From Oegoconia quadripuncta (taxonomy: Eukaryota > Arthropoda > Insecta > Lepidoptera > Autostichidae): 64,000 nt of DNA. The translations under genes and the position numbers were made by a program. Of this stretch, positions 1 through 15,300 are shown one piece after another. Numbering within the stretch: the stretch's first letter is position 1; each line of letters opens with the position of its first letter. The notes under the pieces are model-generated. The model did no database searches and was not told the origin of the DNA. It saw nothing but the letters and a program-made list of their open reading frames with translations. The DNA is taken from contig OX438742.1 of the NCBI GenBank assembly GCA_949316235.1, forward strand, positions 13,143,315 through 13,207,314, read 5' to 3'.

Positions 1-3000
1 TTATAGGTAGATTATTGCAATATAAAACTTACATTTTATAATACAGCCTCAAATCGTATTATGTACTACTATTTCGATATTATTATTATAATGTTAATTT
101 TAGGTACAGGTATACTAAGCAACGAAGTATTATTGTTTAGTAAAACGCCACAGTGATAAAATAAGTTAGCGTCAAGTATGAGAACTGCGAACATATACAT
201 AACGAATATTTGTTCAACGTTGAGTATCTACATACTCCATTCGATTTAGAAGGGCAGGTGTGCTATTCTGTGGCTCTTAAGGAGGGCTCTCTAAGCGTCC
301 GTTACACCTGAGTTTTTGTTAACGTCTTTACGACTAAAGACGTAAACAAATGCTATAGTGTTTCGCGTCACAGTAATTCTTACTGGAACACATTCTTTAT
401 AAGTATTTACTCGTTGTTGTAAAGAGGATCAGAAACTACTGCTACTTTAATTGTGACGGTTCTATAAAATTTTAAACAACCGTATAATAATGTTTATCTC
501 GTTTTAACGCTATACTGATGATTGTAAGTGCCGCTCATCATATCAACTACAAGTCGTCCACTGCTGAACTTGGGCCACCAGCGTTTCCAATGCGACCGGT
601 TGAAAGCGGCTTAAATCCAATGACTTCGATTCAAGAATGAAGACTTCCGTAGAAGAAAGAAACGCCATAATCCCACGGACTTATTAGTTGCAGTGGCGTA
701 ACCCGTAGGACATGTCGTTGCCATCAGAAAATCACTGGACCCATAGAACTCAGGCGACTAAGAAAAAAATAATTACACTACACTATGTAATATTGCATTA
801 ATTTTTCGGTCAGCACTCTTGCAGTTGACAGGAAACTTCAAACGACGATAGCAGACATCGACTGTATTCGCTTGCCGTCAGTCGACCACCGACTGCCACG
901 GACACACCGCCGACTGCAATCGACTACAGCTAATGTTATACGAATCAAGCAAGATAGACAAAGAGATGGAATCAACGTGTGTGACTGGAGTTACAAAAAA
1001 AAACTAATTACGTAATCTGTTATTAAGATACAAGTCAAATAACGAAACTAATATATTTTCAATCACACAAAAATTACCCCCATTAGCGACATCCTGGGTC
1101 CGTGCCTGGGGGGCCTAGCAGGGGTGAGTACTGAGCCGTATTGAGAGAGTGAGTTTCTCACAATAAATGGGTATTTTGTTTTTGTTGCAGACTTGTGGAA
1201 CTTGTTCGGTCTAAATTTAGATGTTTGTACGGAAAGTGTTTGTAAATCTGTGCGGTTTGAGACTCTACTAAACTCAAGAACAACAATGACAATAACCTTA
1301 CTTAATGAATTCTATATGTTACTGATCCTCATATAAAGTATCATGGAATACTTTTTTAACAGTACACTAAGTATCTTCAAGATTTTATCAAGATGTCCGA
1401 TATAATACGAAAAACTACGTTCTAGTGATTAATTCGAAGGATGTGTACGGAAGTACGTAATGGTTGGGGAGTGAAAGTACTTATTAGTAGTGGAACTATG
1501 AATATCGATGTATTTGTTCGCTTTTATTTTCGATCAAGTAACGACAAGAAAAATACCATACAGAGGTAAATAATTACAAATTGTGCACTGACAAAAAAAT
1601 TAGTACATTACTATTTGCTTCAAAGTTTTCAGTACTTATTCAGTACAGTTAATCAGTTCACTCCATATTGCCATGCCTAACAAGGTACATGTGTACGTTA
1701 GTACTTACCATGTATTGTAACTATGACATGTGTAATGAAATAAATATATGAATATGAATACTTTAACTCATCGAAGTAGTACATATTATACAGCCGCCTA
1801 AGGTTGCATCCAAAAGTGAACCAATTCATTTCACACAAAATTTATAAACTTCCTACAGCCAAAATTTTTGCTTTTGTGATGGATGAATGATGATAGGTTC
1901 CAATACATTAGTCAATAATAATAATTTATATTTAGAAAGAATATGGGATTTTCTATTAGATTAGATTTATATTAAATAGCAACGCGCTCACTCGAAAGCC
2001 CCCGCCGCTATAAACAAAGAGATTTCAAACATTTAACAATATCTAAACATGCATTCTTCTCAAAATCTCACTCATTAACTATGGTAATATTCGTTGCGCA
2101 TTCTTGCTATAAGTTTTCATTTACTGAAGTCAGAATAGCATTTACATCTCTTGTTGCGTTTCTAAATTAACTTCACACAATTTCAATAGTCCCTAACTAA
2201 TTTATCATGAAGAATATAACGTTCTTGATGAATAATGACTGACCCGTGCATAGAGAGCACCTTGTGATAAACGTGACTGAATTAGAAAGAAATAAATATG
2301 CGTGTGCATTACAATAGATAAAATATTTTGTTCACAATATAAAATCTAATTGTACTCTTTTATTTCGAATAAACAGAATAATATATCGAAGTGTTGTCAT
2401 TGATTAGTCATTTTTAATTATTTATAATATAATATTCACTCGAACTATTGACATTTAAAATACGGCACACACAGAATTATATTATATTGTAGCACTAAAG
2501 TTCGATAAAATATTTATGCCTATAATATTGAGATAAGGCCATAAAAAATAACAAAAAAAAAAACAATACCAACAATAAGGAAGAACGAAAGCACGTAATC
2601 ATTACATAAAAATGATCTAATGTTAATCTTCCAAGAATAAAACTTATTATTACAATGCAGTATTTCCTCATCAACAATTTTACAAGATATTCGATTGCTT
2701 TCTGTCGCGTGTTTTAAATAGACAAAAGTCTAATTAATGCGCGATTAAGCTTAAATTTATGTATTGCCGAAACCCTATGTAGCGAACTCAAACTAACCAT
2801 AACACATATAGCATCTTCTGTACAAAAGTTATGTATACAATAACTCTCATTAATTACACATATACATATATTATTATAACAAGTTAATTACGTGATTAAT
2901 TTACAATTTGATATGTAACACTAAGTATTTACATTAATAAAACATTGTCAGTTTTATAATAAATAAAAATTTACAATATATAATATTTAAATACATAAAG

Positions 3001-3084
3001 CGTTATACATAAAAACATGTGTTGTACGCAAAATATACAGATTCAAAATGTACACTAAGTTAAATTAGCCACAAATATTATGTA
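1..3084. other. Downstream flank of DENND1, no gene seen
   Basis: AT-rich. Holds the RTE fragment at 536-735, a CGACT-rich patch at about 850-930 and a small GC patch at 1080-1135. Positions about 2340-3084 are probably DENND1 3' UTR. Confidence 0.6.
536..735 (-). mobile_element. RTE-like LINE 3' end fragment
   Basis: ATCAACTACAAGTCGTCCAC and GACCGGTTGAAAGCGGCTT are the reverse of the RTE 3' end seen at 6435 and 50880. Short and diverged. Confidence 0.6.
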
Positions 3085-3342
3085 CTAATTAAATGTGGTC
3101 CACCCTTTAGGCACAGCGGGGGCGGGGTCGAGTCGGGCGCTCGGCCCCTGCGCCGGCGGCGTATAATCCAGCATACCGAACTGGCTAAAGTCTAGCCCGT
3201 ATTCATGTAAGAGAGCACTGTCGGCAGTCGACTTGATTTGTTCAACTTTCTCATGCTTATCTCGACACTTGAGCGGGTCGAAATCTTCGAGGTTTGTCGG
3301 CGAATCGTCCAATTTTATGAGATCAGTATCTGAGCCATACGA
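3085..3342 (-). CDS. DENND1: DENND1 last coding exon 13 (aa 697-781, stop TAG)
   Basis: A 258-nt exon, acceptor tttctttttcag, stop TAG at 3085-3087. Starts SYGSDTDLIKLDDSPTNLED and contains FDPL, a peptide of the type used for AP-2/clathrin adaptor binding (inference). Ends LDYTPPAQGPS...PKGWTTFN. A TTTATT (AATAAA on the gene strand) at 2349-2354 is one possible poly(A) signal. Confidence 0.88.
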   Translation of the reverse strand, partial: SYGSDTDLIKLDDSPTNLEDFDPLKCRDKHEKVEQIKSTADSALLHEYGLDFSQFGMLDYTPPAQGPSARLDPAPAVPKGWTTFN

Positions 3343-6300
3343 CTGAAAAAGAAATACCTATGGTTAGGCACAAAGCGATATATACTGTGTTCACAAATTA
3401 CAATCCCTTTATTGATTCCTTTTTGATTTATTGGTCGACAAAAAACAAGAAACAGACAAATATGTACTGTTAAAAAAAAACCAGGATTATTTTTAGGATC
3501 CATTTACAAAATATACAGATACAGACTCAACTAAAATTACTATAGTTATACAAAATACGTGTGCTCATGCAACAACTAAAATGATCATATTATAAACAAG
3601 TGCAACAATATATCTATGTATGTACAGGTGCACCGCTAGTGTTATAGAATACATACGAGAAAAAGAAGAGACACAGATGGACTATGGGCATGCCTTATGA
3701 ACACGTAGTGTAATAGTCACCTACCTTCTATTTAACGAATAATCCAATCACATTTTACTTCATAGCTTATTTCGAATGACTGACACTAAACACACCTAAG
3801 TAACTAAACGCCTTAGGGGCGAAATGGCAGGATTAATTTTGTGTTTGAATTAATCAGCGTTAAATCAAGGTAACAATTATCTCGGGCCCGATTGCTAAAT
3901 TGTCGGCTACTCACCATTTATCATAAAGTGTTGTGAGATCTTAGAATATAATTCTGGCACAATTAATTAATTATTTACGAATCAAAACAGGTTTTAAATG
4001 GGAACCATTCCCTGTTCATATTACTTCAATATTTTGTTTGCACGAAAGTTTCCTCGCAAAGCAGCACTGAACATGGAACAGCTTAAAATTTCATGACATT
4101 AAAAAGTTAGTCCAATAAAAAGCATCTGGTCTTCAATATGTCCAGTTAATGTCTTCTCGGCAACTACGAGCGAAATAACTCTTTCAGGGAAAAAATCATC
4201 ATTCATTCATCAAATTAATTTGACCATCTTCTAGTAATCACTAGAACTTGATTGTGTCATTCATCATATGTATGACTTTCATAACGTACGAACAAATGAG
4301 TGTAGGTAATATTTGTTAGGTCAGCATTAACATCATTACATTAGCAGTCACGTGGTCAAATGTATTTTAGGAAAGATATTGCAATAACTTGTAAATCTAG
4401 TCTGATATAAAGAAGGAATAACAATATAAACTCGAGAGCATATTTTCGGTTTGCGGGCGTCATGTTGGATTTTTTAACATAAAATCTATAATCTAACGAA
4501 CCCTTGCACTTCAAAAATAGTAAAGCCGTTTAAGCCTAAGAATGTATCATATACACCCGAAAAGAAAACTCTCCTTCCTGGGCAACTCGGGTAAAGATGA
4601 ACGCCGTTGCAAACACTTAAGGTTAATTTGTAGATAAAACGTTTGTTTGTATAACACAGAAACATATAGAAAAATTCTGCTGAGCGTTAACTGTTACGGT
4701 TTACGAACTGTAGGATTATTTCACTAGTAATTTAAAAAAGAGATAAGTACGTACAGCATAGTGTTGTGTGTGTATGTGCTACAGATGGGCCATCGCTCAA
4801 TGTAGATCCGGATACCTTCGTTACCTTCTGGTATGGCATTGATTTTCAGCTAGTCCCCAGCGACAAAAAGCGAGGGTACTATTGCAAGACTTCGCAATAA
4901 TTTTTCATAAATACCTTTGGCCACCTTGACTGATGTACATTGTGTAGGAAGATTTATTTGCAAACTTTTTACAACGACAATACGTTCGCGTGACACCATT
5001 TACCGAAGGCTCATTTAAAAACCCGAATTGCATACTAAGATCTCACAGGCAGTAATATATTCCATCTTTCCTGATAGTTTGAGTGATCTGCGTTTGAGTA
5101 GGTATTTACTGCTTAGTTACTAACAATAAAAAAAAACATTTAAGTTGGAAACTCGGACAGCTTTCAACAAATGCTTATAATATCAAATATTTGACGATAT
5201 AATACCTCCTATTTCTACTCTTATGGCATAATTGTGTTCGTGTTTTATATTTACCGTAGTGCATTTATAAAAGAGAAGTGAGGGTTTTCAGTAGATAATA
5301 CCATAAGGAATGAAGGGACAACCTTGCAAATGTTAGAAATATATTAATCCATAATCATTAACAATAAATTAAGTATGTAATAGTGATGTTCATATAAATA
5401 CATATTACACTATCAATAATCATAATAACTTTTATGTGTTAGTGCATATCAAACTCCACACTTGCTGCTTTCAAGGTACGTATGCAATTGTATTGTTTTT
5501 AAAGAGATAATATAAAATCGCTATTATTACAAATGCACATATCACAATTACCTCTTGAAGTATCCCTTTGTCGGGGAGGTGGAAAGCCGGTCGGGTCCCG
5601 CCCCGGGCTAACCTACTGCTGTCTTGAGTCTGCCTAGAGCCTACGGGGGGTGCCGACAATTTTAACGCAGCGCCGTTGCAAGACGCCGGTGCAATTGTTT
5701 GCGGCAATTTTCTCTGGTTCGTAGACATAGTTAGCTTTAGTTTAGCCTTATCTTTCCCTTCTGTGAAGCGTATAGTGCTCGTGTGGAAGTCTGTCGACGC
5801 GTTAACATCGTTTTTTGTGATGTTACTGACAAAGTGCATATTGTTGTTCGGCGCAGGAGTGGACCTCGGCGGCGGCACTGGTGCATCAGATATATCGACT
5901 AGTTTCCTCGTGGAAATGATTGGATAGCGGAGTGGGAGTTTAGGACGTTCCGGTAACCGGGGTGGGAGGCTTGGTGACAATGTTTTCTGCAAAATAAAGT
6001 TTACGTAATGTGCCACGGTGCTCCTAGGAGCGTACATGCTAATAACGCATTCACATGGAACGCATAACTAAAAGACATTATGAACTATGACTATACTACA
6101 CAGGACATGAGTGAACGCAAGCTTAATGAAATAAGCGTATCAACCAAATATCTAGATAAGCGAAACTATGTGGTAGTACCTTTTCAAAGATTTGTAACGA
6201 TGATAACTCATTGTAAAACTAAAGATGCACAGCCGAATTCATAGATATTATTCACTGAAAGCTTACTTTTTAACTACCACAATCTTTACGTTTAAAGAGT

Positions 6301-9300
6301 ATTGCAACTTACGTTGATTCATAAACGATTTTTAGGTCTATATTTTATGTAAAGGCAACAGTGTACATCCTTGTACTACAGACAAATAGTATCATTACTT
6401 GAATATCCTACCAATTCAGTAGCTGCTAACTACATGCCTCAATCATATCAGCCGAAAGACGTCCACTGCTGGACAACGGCCTCCCCGGAGATCTTTGATC
6501 TCCACATCGTTCGGTCCTACGCTACCGGCATCAAGCGGCTTCTTTACCAAATCGTCGGTCCACCTCGTGGGAAGCCTGCCCACGCCCCGTCTTCCAGTGC
6601 GTGGTCGCCGCTCGAGAACTTTTTCGCTCCAATGCCCGTCGGTCCTACGAGCATTGTGCCCCAAGTTTGGCAATTCTTCGGGCTATATCGGTCACCTTGG
6701 TTCATCTCTCGTCATTTCTGATCAGACCCCAAGCTCTCTCCATTGCCCCTTGGGCAACCTTTAAAAGTTCATTGTCAGAGAATTGTAACTTCTATGAATT
6801 CTGCTGGTAGTATATAAATACCCCTTCCTATGAATTAATTCTCGTTTAACTTCGAAAAGATACTGTCCTTTATGTTGTAATGGATCTAAGAAATTATCAC
6901 AACTTACGGTGACAGGTCGTACATTTTTCTATTCAAAAAGTACATTTGATTCGAAACACAAAATTAATTAGTGCGAATGTATTCTATGTTACCGTAAGTT
7001 CTGACCAGGATTTGTAACAAGCATGACAGTTATAAAAATGAGGTCACATTCTACTAAAGTTGCTACGATTGTAATGAATAATAATTATCTACACGAGTCT
7101 ATTGATTGCGTATTGGAAAGTCACAAACACATAGAATTTCTTATAATGATCACGCGTGCAAGTAAAATATAGATATGTGTAAAATATTAGATGATCTTGA
7201 TTACGCGCGGGTCACAGTAGATGACAGAATTATTTACATCTAAATGTGAATTTGCAAATATCACAGCCTACCCACAAATTATAAATTAACACCACCATTG
7301 CTTTCATACTACAACTAAAACACTAGCATAAAGGGAAGTCATTTCCAATGCGGTACTTCTTTTCTGGAATTATTGTTCGATTTTGAAAACCAATAATTTA
7401 AAAAATCTTATCATCATCACACAAAGCGAAAATGTTTCAAAATAGTGACATCACACATTGGCGGCCGATTGGTTAAGAGGGTTGTGACCCTGCCTGCGAA
7501 ACCAACGGTTGCGGGGGTCGAATCCCGTTATGGGTAAAATTCTTGTGTCATAAATACGAACACTTATTTCTGAGTTATGGATGTTTATACAAATATTTAT
7601 GTAAATTTATAATGTCCATAGGCTTTTCCTAGTTTGGAATTAGATAAATGGTGCAAGTGTCCGAATTATTAATAATTATTTATCTGTAACTATTGTTTCG
7701 CAATTAAATGTGGTTGGCTGATAATTACAAGTCAATTCTTCTAGTACATGTTTCGTAATTAAATTATTTTACGAAATTATGCAAAAAATTAATTATCCAA
7801 TATTAGAACACGTATTCTGTCTAACAATGGCCATTTTCTTTCAACATACGCAACCAACAACTCACCGTTAAAACTACTGGATGTGCGTGCAACTTACAGC
7901 CTTGTCCGGTAGACTTATATCTGAGTTGTGCGAACTGTTAGGGAAGCTGTCACGCCTTTGTGCGTTATTGAAGAGGAACTCCATCTCGGTGAGGAGGTCG
8001 AGGGGAAGCGCGGGAGGCGGCTCGCGGGGGGGACCCTCGTTCGCTGGTGATGAGTCGGACGAATCAGAAGAAACCGGTGTTGCAGAGCCGCAAGAAAATC
8101 TGTAACGAATTTTATACAGAGAAGTAAGTCGAATGCAATCGCTTGCTAGCAGCGTACCTAATGGAAACGATCCGAATGTTTTCTGTTAAACATAGAATTT
8201 TTTTTTGGCCTTCATATTTTAGAAATTTAGATCTACCACGTTTGAACCGGTACGGGCATGTAATCATAAAGCAAGAAGCATCACGACAATGTATGTGAGA
8301 AATGAGTGAAATTACAGGCATAAGAATCCTCAGGGTGACAAAGCATCTGTTACCCCTGTACTTCAGCTCTAAAGCATCGTACTCTGATCTGGGACGTATA
8401 ATGATAAAGGCAGTAGAAATCACTTTCCACTTCGTAATCTGCTTCTTATTCGTCGATCATACCATGGCATAAAAAACCGAACCAGTGAGTCGTGAGCCGA
8501 AAGTTCCATCCATTATAATAAGAAATGAAAGAGTTAAATTTTGTTAATGCCAGGTCATAACATTAGATAAGTATTATATTGTTGCACTGATGCGGGACAA
8601 TGTATGCAAGAGTGTCGAACAATTCAAAAGATTTATTTTTCTAAACGCAAAATTAAACTTGTTTGTAGATGTTTTTGTGAATTTATGTGATAGTTCGGGA
8701 CAACCTAGCGGTACGAATTTTAAAGTTTCAAATCATCCTTTTAACTGTGTGAGCTGTCACCCACATGTATAACTGCGCCAAAGAAATCAATAAGTGAATG
8801 TAGTAGGCATAATACTTTGTACTTTTTTGGGAAGAAATATTACATTCATATTTCTGTAACAGTTGCGTGTACAATAGTGATATTAATGATCAACAGCCTA
8901 TAAAAGCCCATTGCCAAATACACAAGTCTTGAGGAGTTTAGGTGGATTGGTGATCATAGGTTCTCACCAATGACGCTGCTAATCACTGTAATGCTCATAA
9001 TACTTCATTGGTGACATACGGCAAAGGAATTGTAGCTTTTAAATGAAATAATAGTACATTACTGCAGCGGCCGGCGAAAAAAGACCTGATGGACGATCGT
9101 GCAAATGTAAACAGAGGCGCAACCGAGGCACACATTAAGTTCATCAATGCCTAGTTGCGGTTAAGGCTTGTATAGTACTTTTCTCAAATAATAAAGCGCG
9201 GAAATTCAAACTAAGTAGTATATTACCTATTACGTTCATCACACTCACCTTCTTCGCTTGAACTCATTTTGTCAAATTATCAACACAATTATTAAACTAC

Positions 9301-12300
9301 AAACAAATTCAATGACGACGAACAATAATTAAATCTTTAATTGAATTATTGTTAATTTTTCACTCGGCTAAAAATTTCATTTGTTTTTTTTTATCAAACA
9401 GCTTTCTATTCGCAAGCCAGTTCGAATTTAAATAAAACCTTGGATAAGTTACCTCCTTGGTTGCCTTGCCTCGGAGTAAAAATAAGTTCCATTGATAAGT
9501 TACACGGCAGTTAAGTGTTTGCATAGTAATTTCTTATAATTATAAGTATTTCTTTACAGTTTTGGCGGCCGCCGCTCGCATATGTATTTGACCAGTATGT
9601 ACAGCATTTTCGATTCATCTCAATGAAGGTTACCAAAATGATGCTCAAATTTCCAAACGTGTTTGAGAAAAACGTACCTGCTGTCATCCGTAGTATTTAT
9701 AGACGATGGCCTTGACCCAGTCTTCGGCATTTTATTTTTCAGCCCTTTTACCGCAGACTTGACATTTTTACCACCTTGTCGGACCTTAATGGAAAGAAAG
9801 ATATAGACGTGTAAAAATTATTTGCGACAAATTGTTAAATTGCGCCCATATGCGTGAAAGGCAATAGTAGTTACCAACAAGAAGAATGGGCGGGCTGTAC
9901 GGAAGTATTATAGGTAATATTCATGAGTACCAGTGTTAGGTTAGGTGTCATGAGAGACGAGGGAACGCCCCGTACTTTTTTTTTCGACACCGTACCTGTG
10001 AGGTTCACCCTTCTTGTGTTCTGACACCGCACCTAACACTAGTGCCACAAAGCTGGAGTGAAGCGAACATTTATTTATAATAATAAATATTTCAGACACT
10101 TACACCAACTAAGCAAAGCTTGTACTATGGATACGAGATAACAGATAAACATAAATATTTATATAAACATCCATGACTCGAGAATAAGTTCAATTCACCT
10201 AAACAATAAAACACGATTTACCAGCAGTTCATTGGTACGACGTTCCTTTCGTGGGAAGATTCATTACACTTATATGCGCTCTATTTATTGACTGTCCAGT
10301 TATGTTAAAAGTAATAACACGATGTTCGAACATTGACCAAATATATTCACTCAACAAAAAAATATATAACATAAAAAAGGATTTAAAAAAAACGACTTCA
10401 AAAAACCCGGAAAAAATAATTTAATTAAACTACTGCAATAATAATAACTGAAAAGTATGAAATAATAAACCAGAGCAGAATGTTCTTTATAGATAGATAT
10501 ACACTATTATATATAATGAGAATACAATACAATTTATATGCTATACAATAATAGTTAGGTATAATAATGAAATTAAAAATATATACAATAGGTACTTTTT
10601 GAAGTCGGTGCCTGCCTAGCCTATAAAATACACAATCAACAAAACAGTAAAAATACGCCCCGAATACAGAACCTCCTCCTTTTTTGAAGTCGGTTAACAA
10701 AGGAATTTTCATACAATTTAAATATTCAATTAATTAAGCTATTACTGTTTACTTTCATTAGATTGTATATTTTATAGGCTACGCAGGCACCGACTTCAAA
10801 GAGGAGTTCGCTAAGCAGCGTGAGCGCAGGCATGGCCTTATAATCATGAAAACCGGCCTAAAAATCTTGGACTAATCGATGTACATACATAAAGAATACA
10901 GAACCTCCTCCTTTTTAGAAGTCGGTTAAAAAAAGTTATTAGTATTTATCCGTGGTTGCTAATCTCCCTGATAATTTTTGTGCGATGGCGACCTTCTCGC
11001 TCCTACAGGTTAGATGGGCAGTTCGGGTGTACCAGCTGGACCTGATGATCTTCGATTGGCAAATTTATTGCTGATAATCACACCGACCTTCTCTACAGTT
11101 TTTCCATACAAACCCAAACTGTATCTACTTAGTTTCCCTGTGTAAAAACTACAAAATCGTCTAAATATGTAATGCCATTCTGATGTTTACCATGATTACA
11201 CAAAAACTACTGGACCAATTGCGCTGAAATTACAATGGGACCAACTCGACGGTATCCCCATTCATTTACAAAAAGAACCATGTGAATCAACCGCCAAATC
11301 TCGGAGATATCGGTGTACATACATAAAAAAAAAAAAAAATACGCCCCGAATACAGAACCTCCTCCTTTTTTGAAGTCGTTTAAAAAGTATACTTACTTTT
11401 GTTATATATTTTTTGTTGACGACCTGTTGGTGTAGTGGTTAGCAACACTGACCACTGTACTAAAACGTTGCGGGTTCGAGTCCCGCTAGGAGCATATGTT
11501 TGTATGATGAATACGGACATGGGTACCCGAGTTATGGATGTTTTCATTTATAATAAGTATTTATTTACAAAAAAATGTATTTATGTAGTATGTGGTGTAC
11601 ACGACACAAGCCGATAGTTGCTTAAAGTGGAACTAGATGGCGTTGTGTGTATGTGTAAAGATATTTTTATTTATAAAAGTAAAGTTCTGAAACATTTTAG
11701 TTTAAATCATTTCATATAAAACAAAAAATCTAATCGAACTAATATTATAAAAGCGCAAGTTTGGATGTTTGTTGCCTATTCAACGGATTTGGATGAAATT
11801 TGGTACATAGGTAGAACATACATAGATAGTTTTAGTTTTACATAGTATTTTTTATCCCGATAAAGTGATTAGGCATAAACAAATTTCCGCGATAAAGTTA
11901 TTCCACGCAGACGAAGCCGCGACCGGAGAGCTAGTAATAAAATAAATTAAAACACCTTCCTCAAAGGCCGGCAACGCATTTGTGACCCTTTTGGTGTTGT
12001 GTCCATGGGCGGCGGTGATTGCTTTCCATCAGGTGACCCGCATGCTCGTTTGCCGCCCTCTCATATCAAAAAAAACCCGAAACTTGGTCGATAAGATCAG
12101 TTGGTTAGTTACATATAATTGAGCTTCCATACGAACTACAACACTTGAAGTATGAAGACAGTGAACTTCTGAAAGAATATTCGAAGATTTGATGAGAAGA
12201 AAATACGCGAGAATAAACAGCATTGTCCCGTAGAGGGAATTAGATGGTTTAATCCCAGTCGTGAATCGACAGAAGCCCCACTATTATCACCTTAATCAAA

Positions 12301-15300
12301 CAATACATAGTTATAATACACGAAAACAAATCTGCTATTTCATACAAAAGTTTAATACCGAATCTAATTAAATGTGTGAAACCGCCGATTTAAACTGAAC
12401 ACAGTTTAATGGTCTGCAGTACCATAAAATATTTTGAATGTGATTAAATCTACACCTGTATATTGGTAAAACGTTTTTCGATGACTTAACTGGGGAAAGT
12501 ACTTCGGTAAAAGAAATTTTCAATGTCAAATAAACAAAACAACTCGAAATCGTAGAAATTAAATCGAGTGTTTCATACATTTTCCTCGAGTAAATAAAAA
12601 CTTTGCTATGGACCAGCAAGATTAATGCGTAAATGAATTGCGGATAAATTGGCGCACGACTTATATATCTCTCCCTTAATAACGTATAAGTGGGTCAGAA
12701 AGAGATTGAAATGGTAGGGCGCGGCTAATATTAATACGCAGTAGTCCCCCAGAATAGCTGATTACAGCTAAAGATTCTTCAGTCCGATGGTCTAAACCAC
12801 CTTGCAAAATTAAAGCATATCCTTACGCGATATATACTTAGGATTTCACAACTTCGTGGAGTATACATACTTTGTATTTACATTAGTTGTAATTTTGAAT
12901 TAGGCTGCGTATTCAGGATACCAAAATCCCGCGACACGTGTCGCTGGACACTTTGGGCGACATCATACATGTCCGGCAACAAAACTATATATTAGGTCCT
13001 TACCTAGGAAACCGGCATTTTATAACTGGCATATTAAGACTGTTTTCTCCATACAAACATTTTAGATTTTTTTTGGGAACGGCAAATCCAAATTTATAAT
13101 CCAAAATACTTTGTGTGTATTATCGGATAACATTAAGTTTCGGCGAATCTAAGAAATGATTATGGGAAGCACATGAAATGAGCTCTGTTCAAATTTTTTT
13201 TATTATCTTAGCCCAGAATTAAGAAATATTTCATGTGAAACCTTGAAATAATATTCCATTTTCCAAATAAAAAACAAATTTGGATATAGCTTTGAAAATC
13301 GCAGGAATTGGTACATATGATTGACGAAGAAAAAAAACTCCAATTTCATAGGTAAAGACCCAAAACTACTAAGACAAGATGTGTGTCGAAGTCGTGCAGT
13401 GTCCGGCGCGTTGTTGCTGGCGACCCAGCAACAACACCCAGACCCTGCGGGATTTGTCCCTTGAATACGAGACTAGCATTCCAAATTCGTGTCCATCACC
13501 ATGTTACCTGTAGGGTTTAAATTACATTCAGAGCATTTCAAATAACATTGGACAGAACAAAAACTTTTACTTTGGCAAGTTAATGGCCCTCTTCTGTTTC
13601 TGCCAACATGACAAGCACGTAATGTTGAATTCCGGCCTTATTGGTATACGAGGCATAAAAAGTCTTCAAGAAAACAACGTTAATGCAACCGTATTTGAGG
13701 TCCAAAATACCGATATTATTTGTTAAAGTGTACATTACGTGATCACTTTTGACCAGGAGACAGGTTTCCTGGTTCGTCATACTTTGAAAAGAAAAATGTT
13801 TTTATAAAGTAGTATTCTTAATATTTTGTCTAATGTCGTTTGTAATGAAAGGTATAATACTTATACCAGACGAAATAAGCCCATAACACCCTCAGACAAA
13901 TAAACTACTTCAAAGTTTAAATCTCATTCTTTATGAATACACCGATTATTGCTTCTTTATCTAGTACACAATAACATAACGTAATAAGATATATTACGTT
14001 ACATACCTCGTCATTTTTATTCAATCATGCAAACCTTGATGCAGTTTCTTTGGTTGCGAGTGTAGTAGATCATAAAAGTAATACCCAAATATTAAAAAAT
14101 ATTCGAAATTACAAAAGCGTATTTTTTTTCTTGCAACACTGACAAAATGCCAAGCGATACCAGAAAGCGAGCGTACAAACCAATATAATAATAAAAGAGC
14201 ACGGACTAAGATATTTTACATGTTTACAGTTCCTGTATTACAAATCCATTCATGTCGGGAGGTCCTTACATTCAACATTCTGAATAAAATATAATATAAA
14301 TTAAACGGACGGCGTTAAATTCTTATTAACTTTTTGGACAAATTATTTGAAAACGACGACGTGGCCAATAATTTGGGTTACAACTATGTAACAAGCTTTG
14401 TGAATTGGCAAGATTTATGCAGTAAGATACCAACCCACACTAGTTTCCCTGTGGAGTTAATCAACTCTTTATAAGTGTATTTGTTTTGCGCAAAAACCCT
14501 CTTAATGATAAGTCACGCAAATAGTTCAACATGGACAATGTCCCACATCAATCATTTTAAGGAATCACAAACCTTCATTTTTGTGAAAAATAACTTCGGC
14601 CAAGATCAAGAGACAATTCAGAATTTTTTGACTTTGTAGAACTGAATAATGGCCCTCGCCTGGTGCAGAAGGACTACAAATTATAGTCACGGCATCACTC
14701 AGTCTCCTAAGAAATAATTAGAGTAGCATTAGCTAATTTCCTCAAGGAGACAGTACTTTAACTCATACCATTGTGGTCAAAGAGATTAAAAGCCTTCATC
14801 AAAGACATAGGCGACGTACGAGTTATATTGTTATTACATGGTTTCTTTAAAAAGTATATGCACTTCAATTTGTATAAGTTTGTATGCACCCTATTTACTA
14901 GCGTTGCACTTTAAGCATCATGCATGTTAGTAATGTACATATTATCATTATGATCGCGTTCGCAAGGCAGTTTTCGGTCACATTGCACGTTGGCATCTAA
15001 TTAAGTCAGCATCAGAAGTACATGGTGTACCGACTTTCGAAACCATCTGAATTATTAGTGAAGTAAATGAATGTAATGTACAATGGTAAGTAATAAAAAA
15101 GTCAAGAATTTTGGATCCTCGACACAGCAACTACTTATAATGCTGACTGTACAAATAGCGCTCTCATAACAAATACAATAGTTAGACCCTACGAAGATAT
15201 CATACGTTAAATTATGCATAGGACACGCTACGTAAACTACTAAAATTTTATTATTATTGTAGAAAGAGAAACATTAACTATGAATATGACAAACACTTTG

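Noticed and set aside
6371..6810. Plus-strand open frames near 6.4-6.8 kb
   Set aside because: They are the opposite strand of the RTE-like C-terminus relic at 6435-6765.
11421..11500. Possible tRNA gene
   Set aside because: Good A and B boxes, but no seven-pair acceptor stem or five-pair anticodon arm. It continues into a SINE tail found in other copies.
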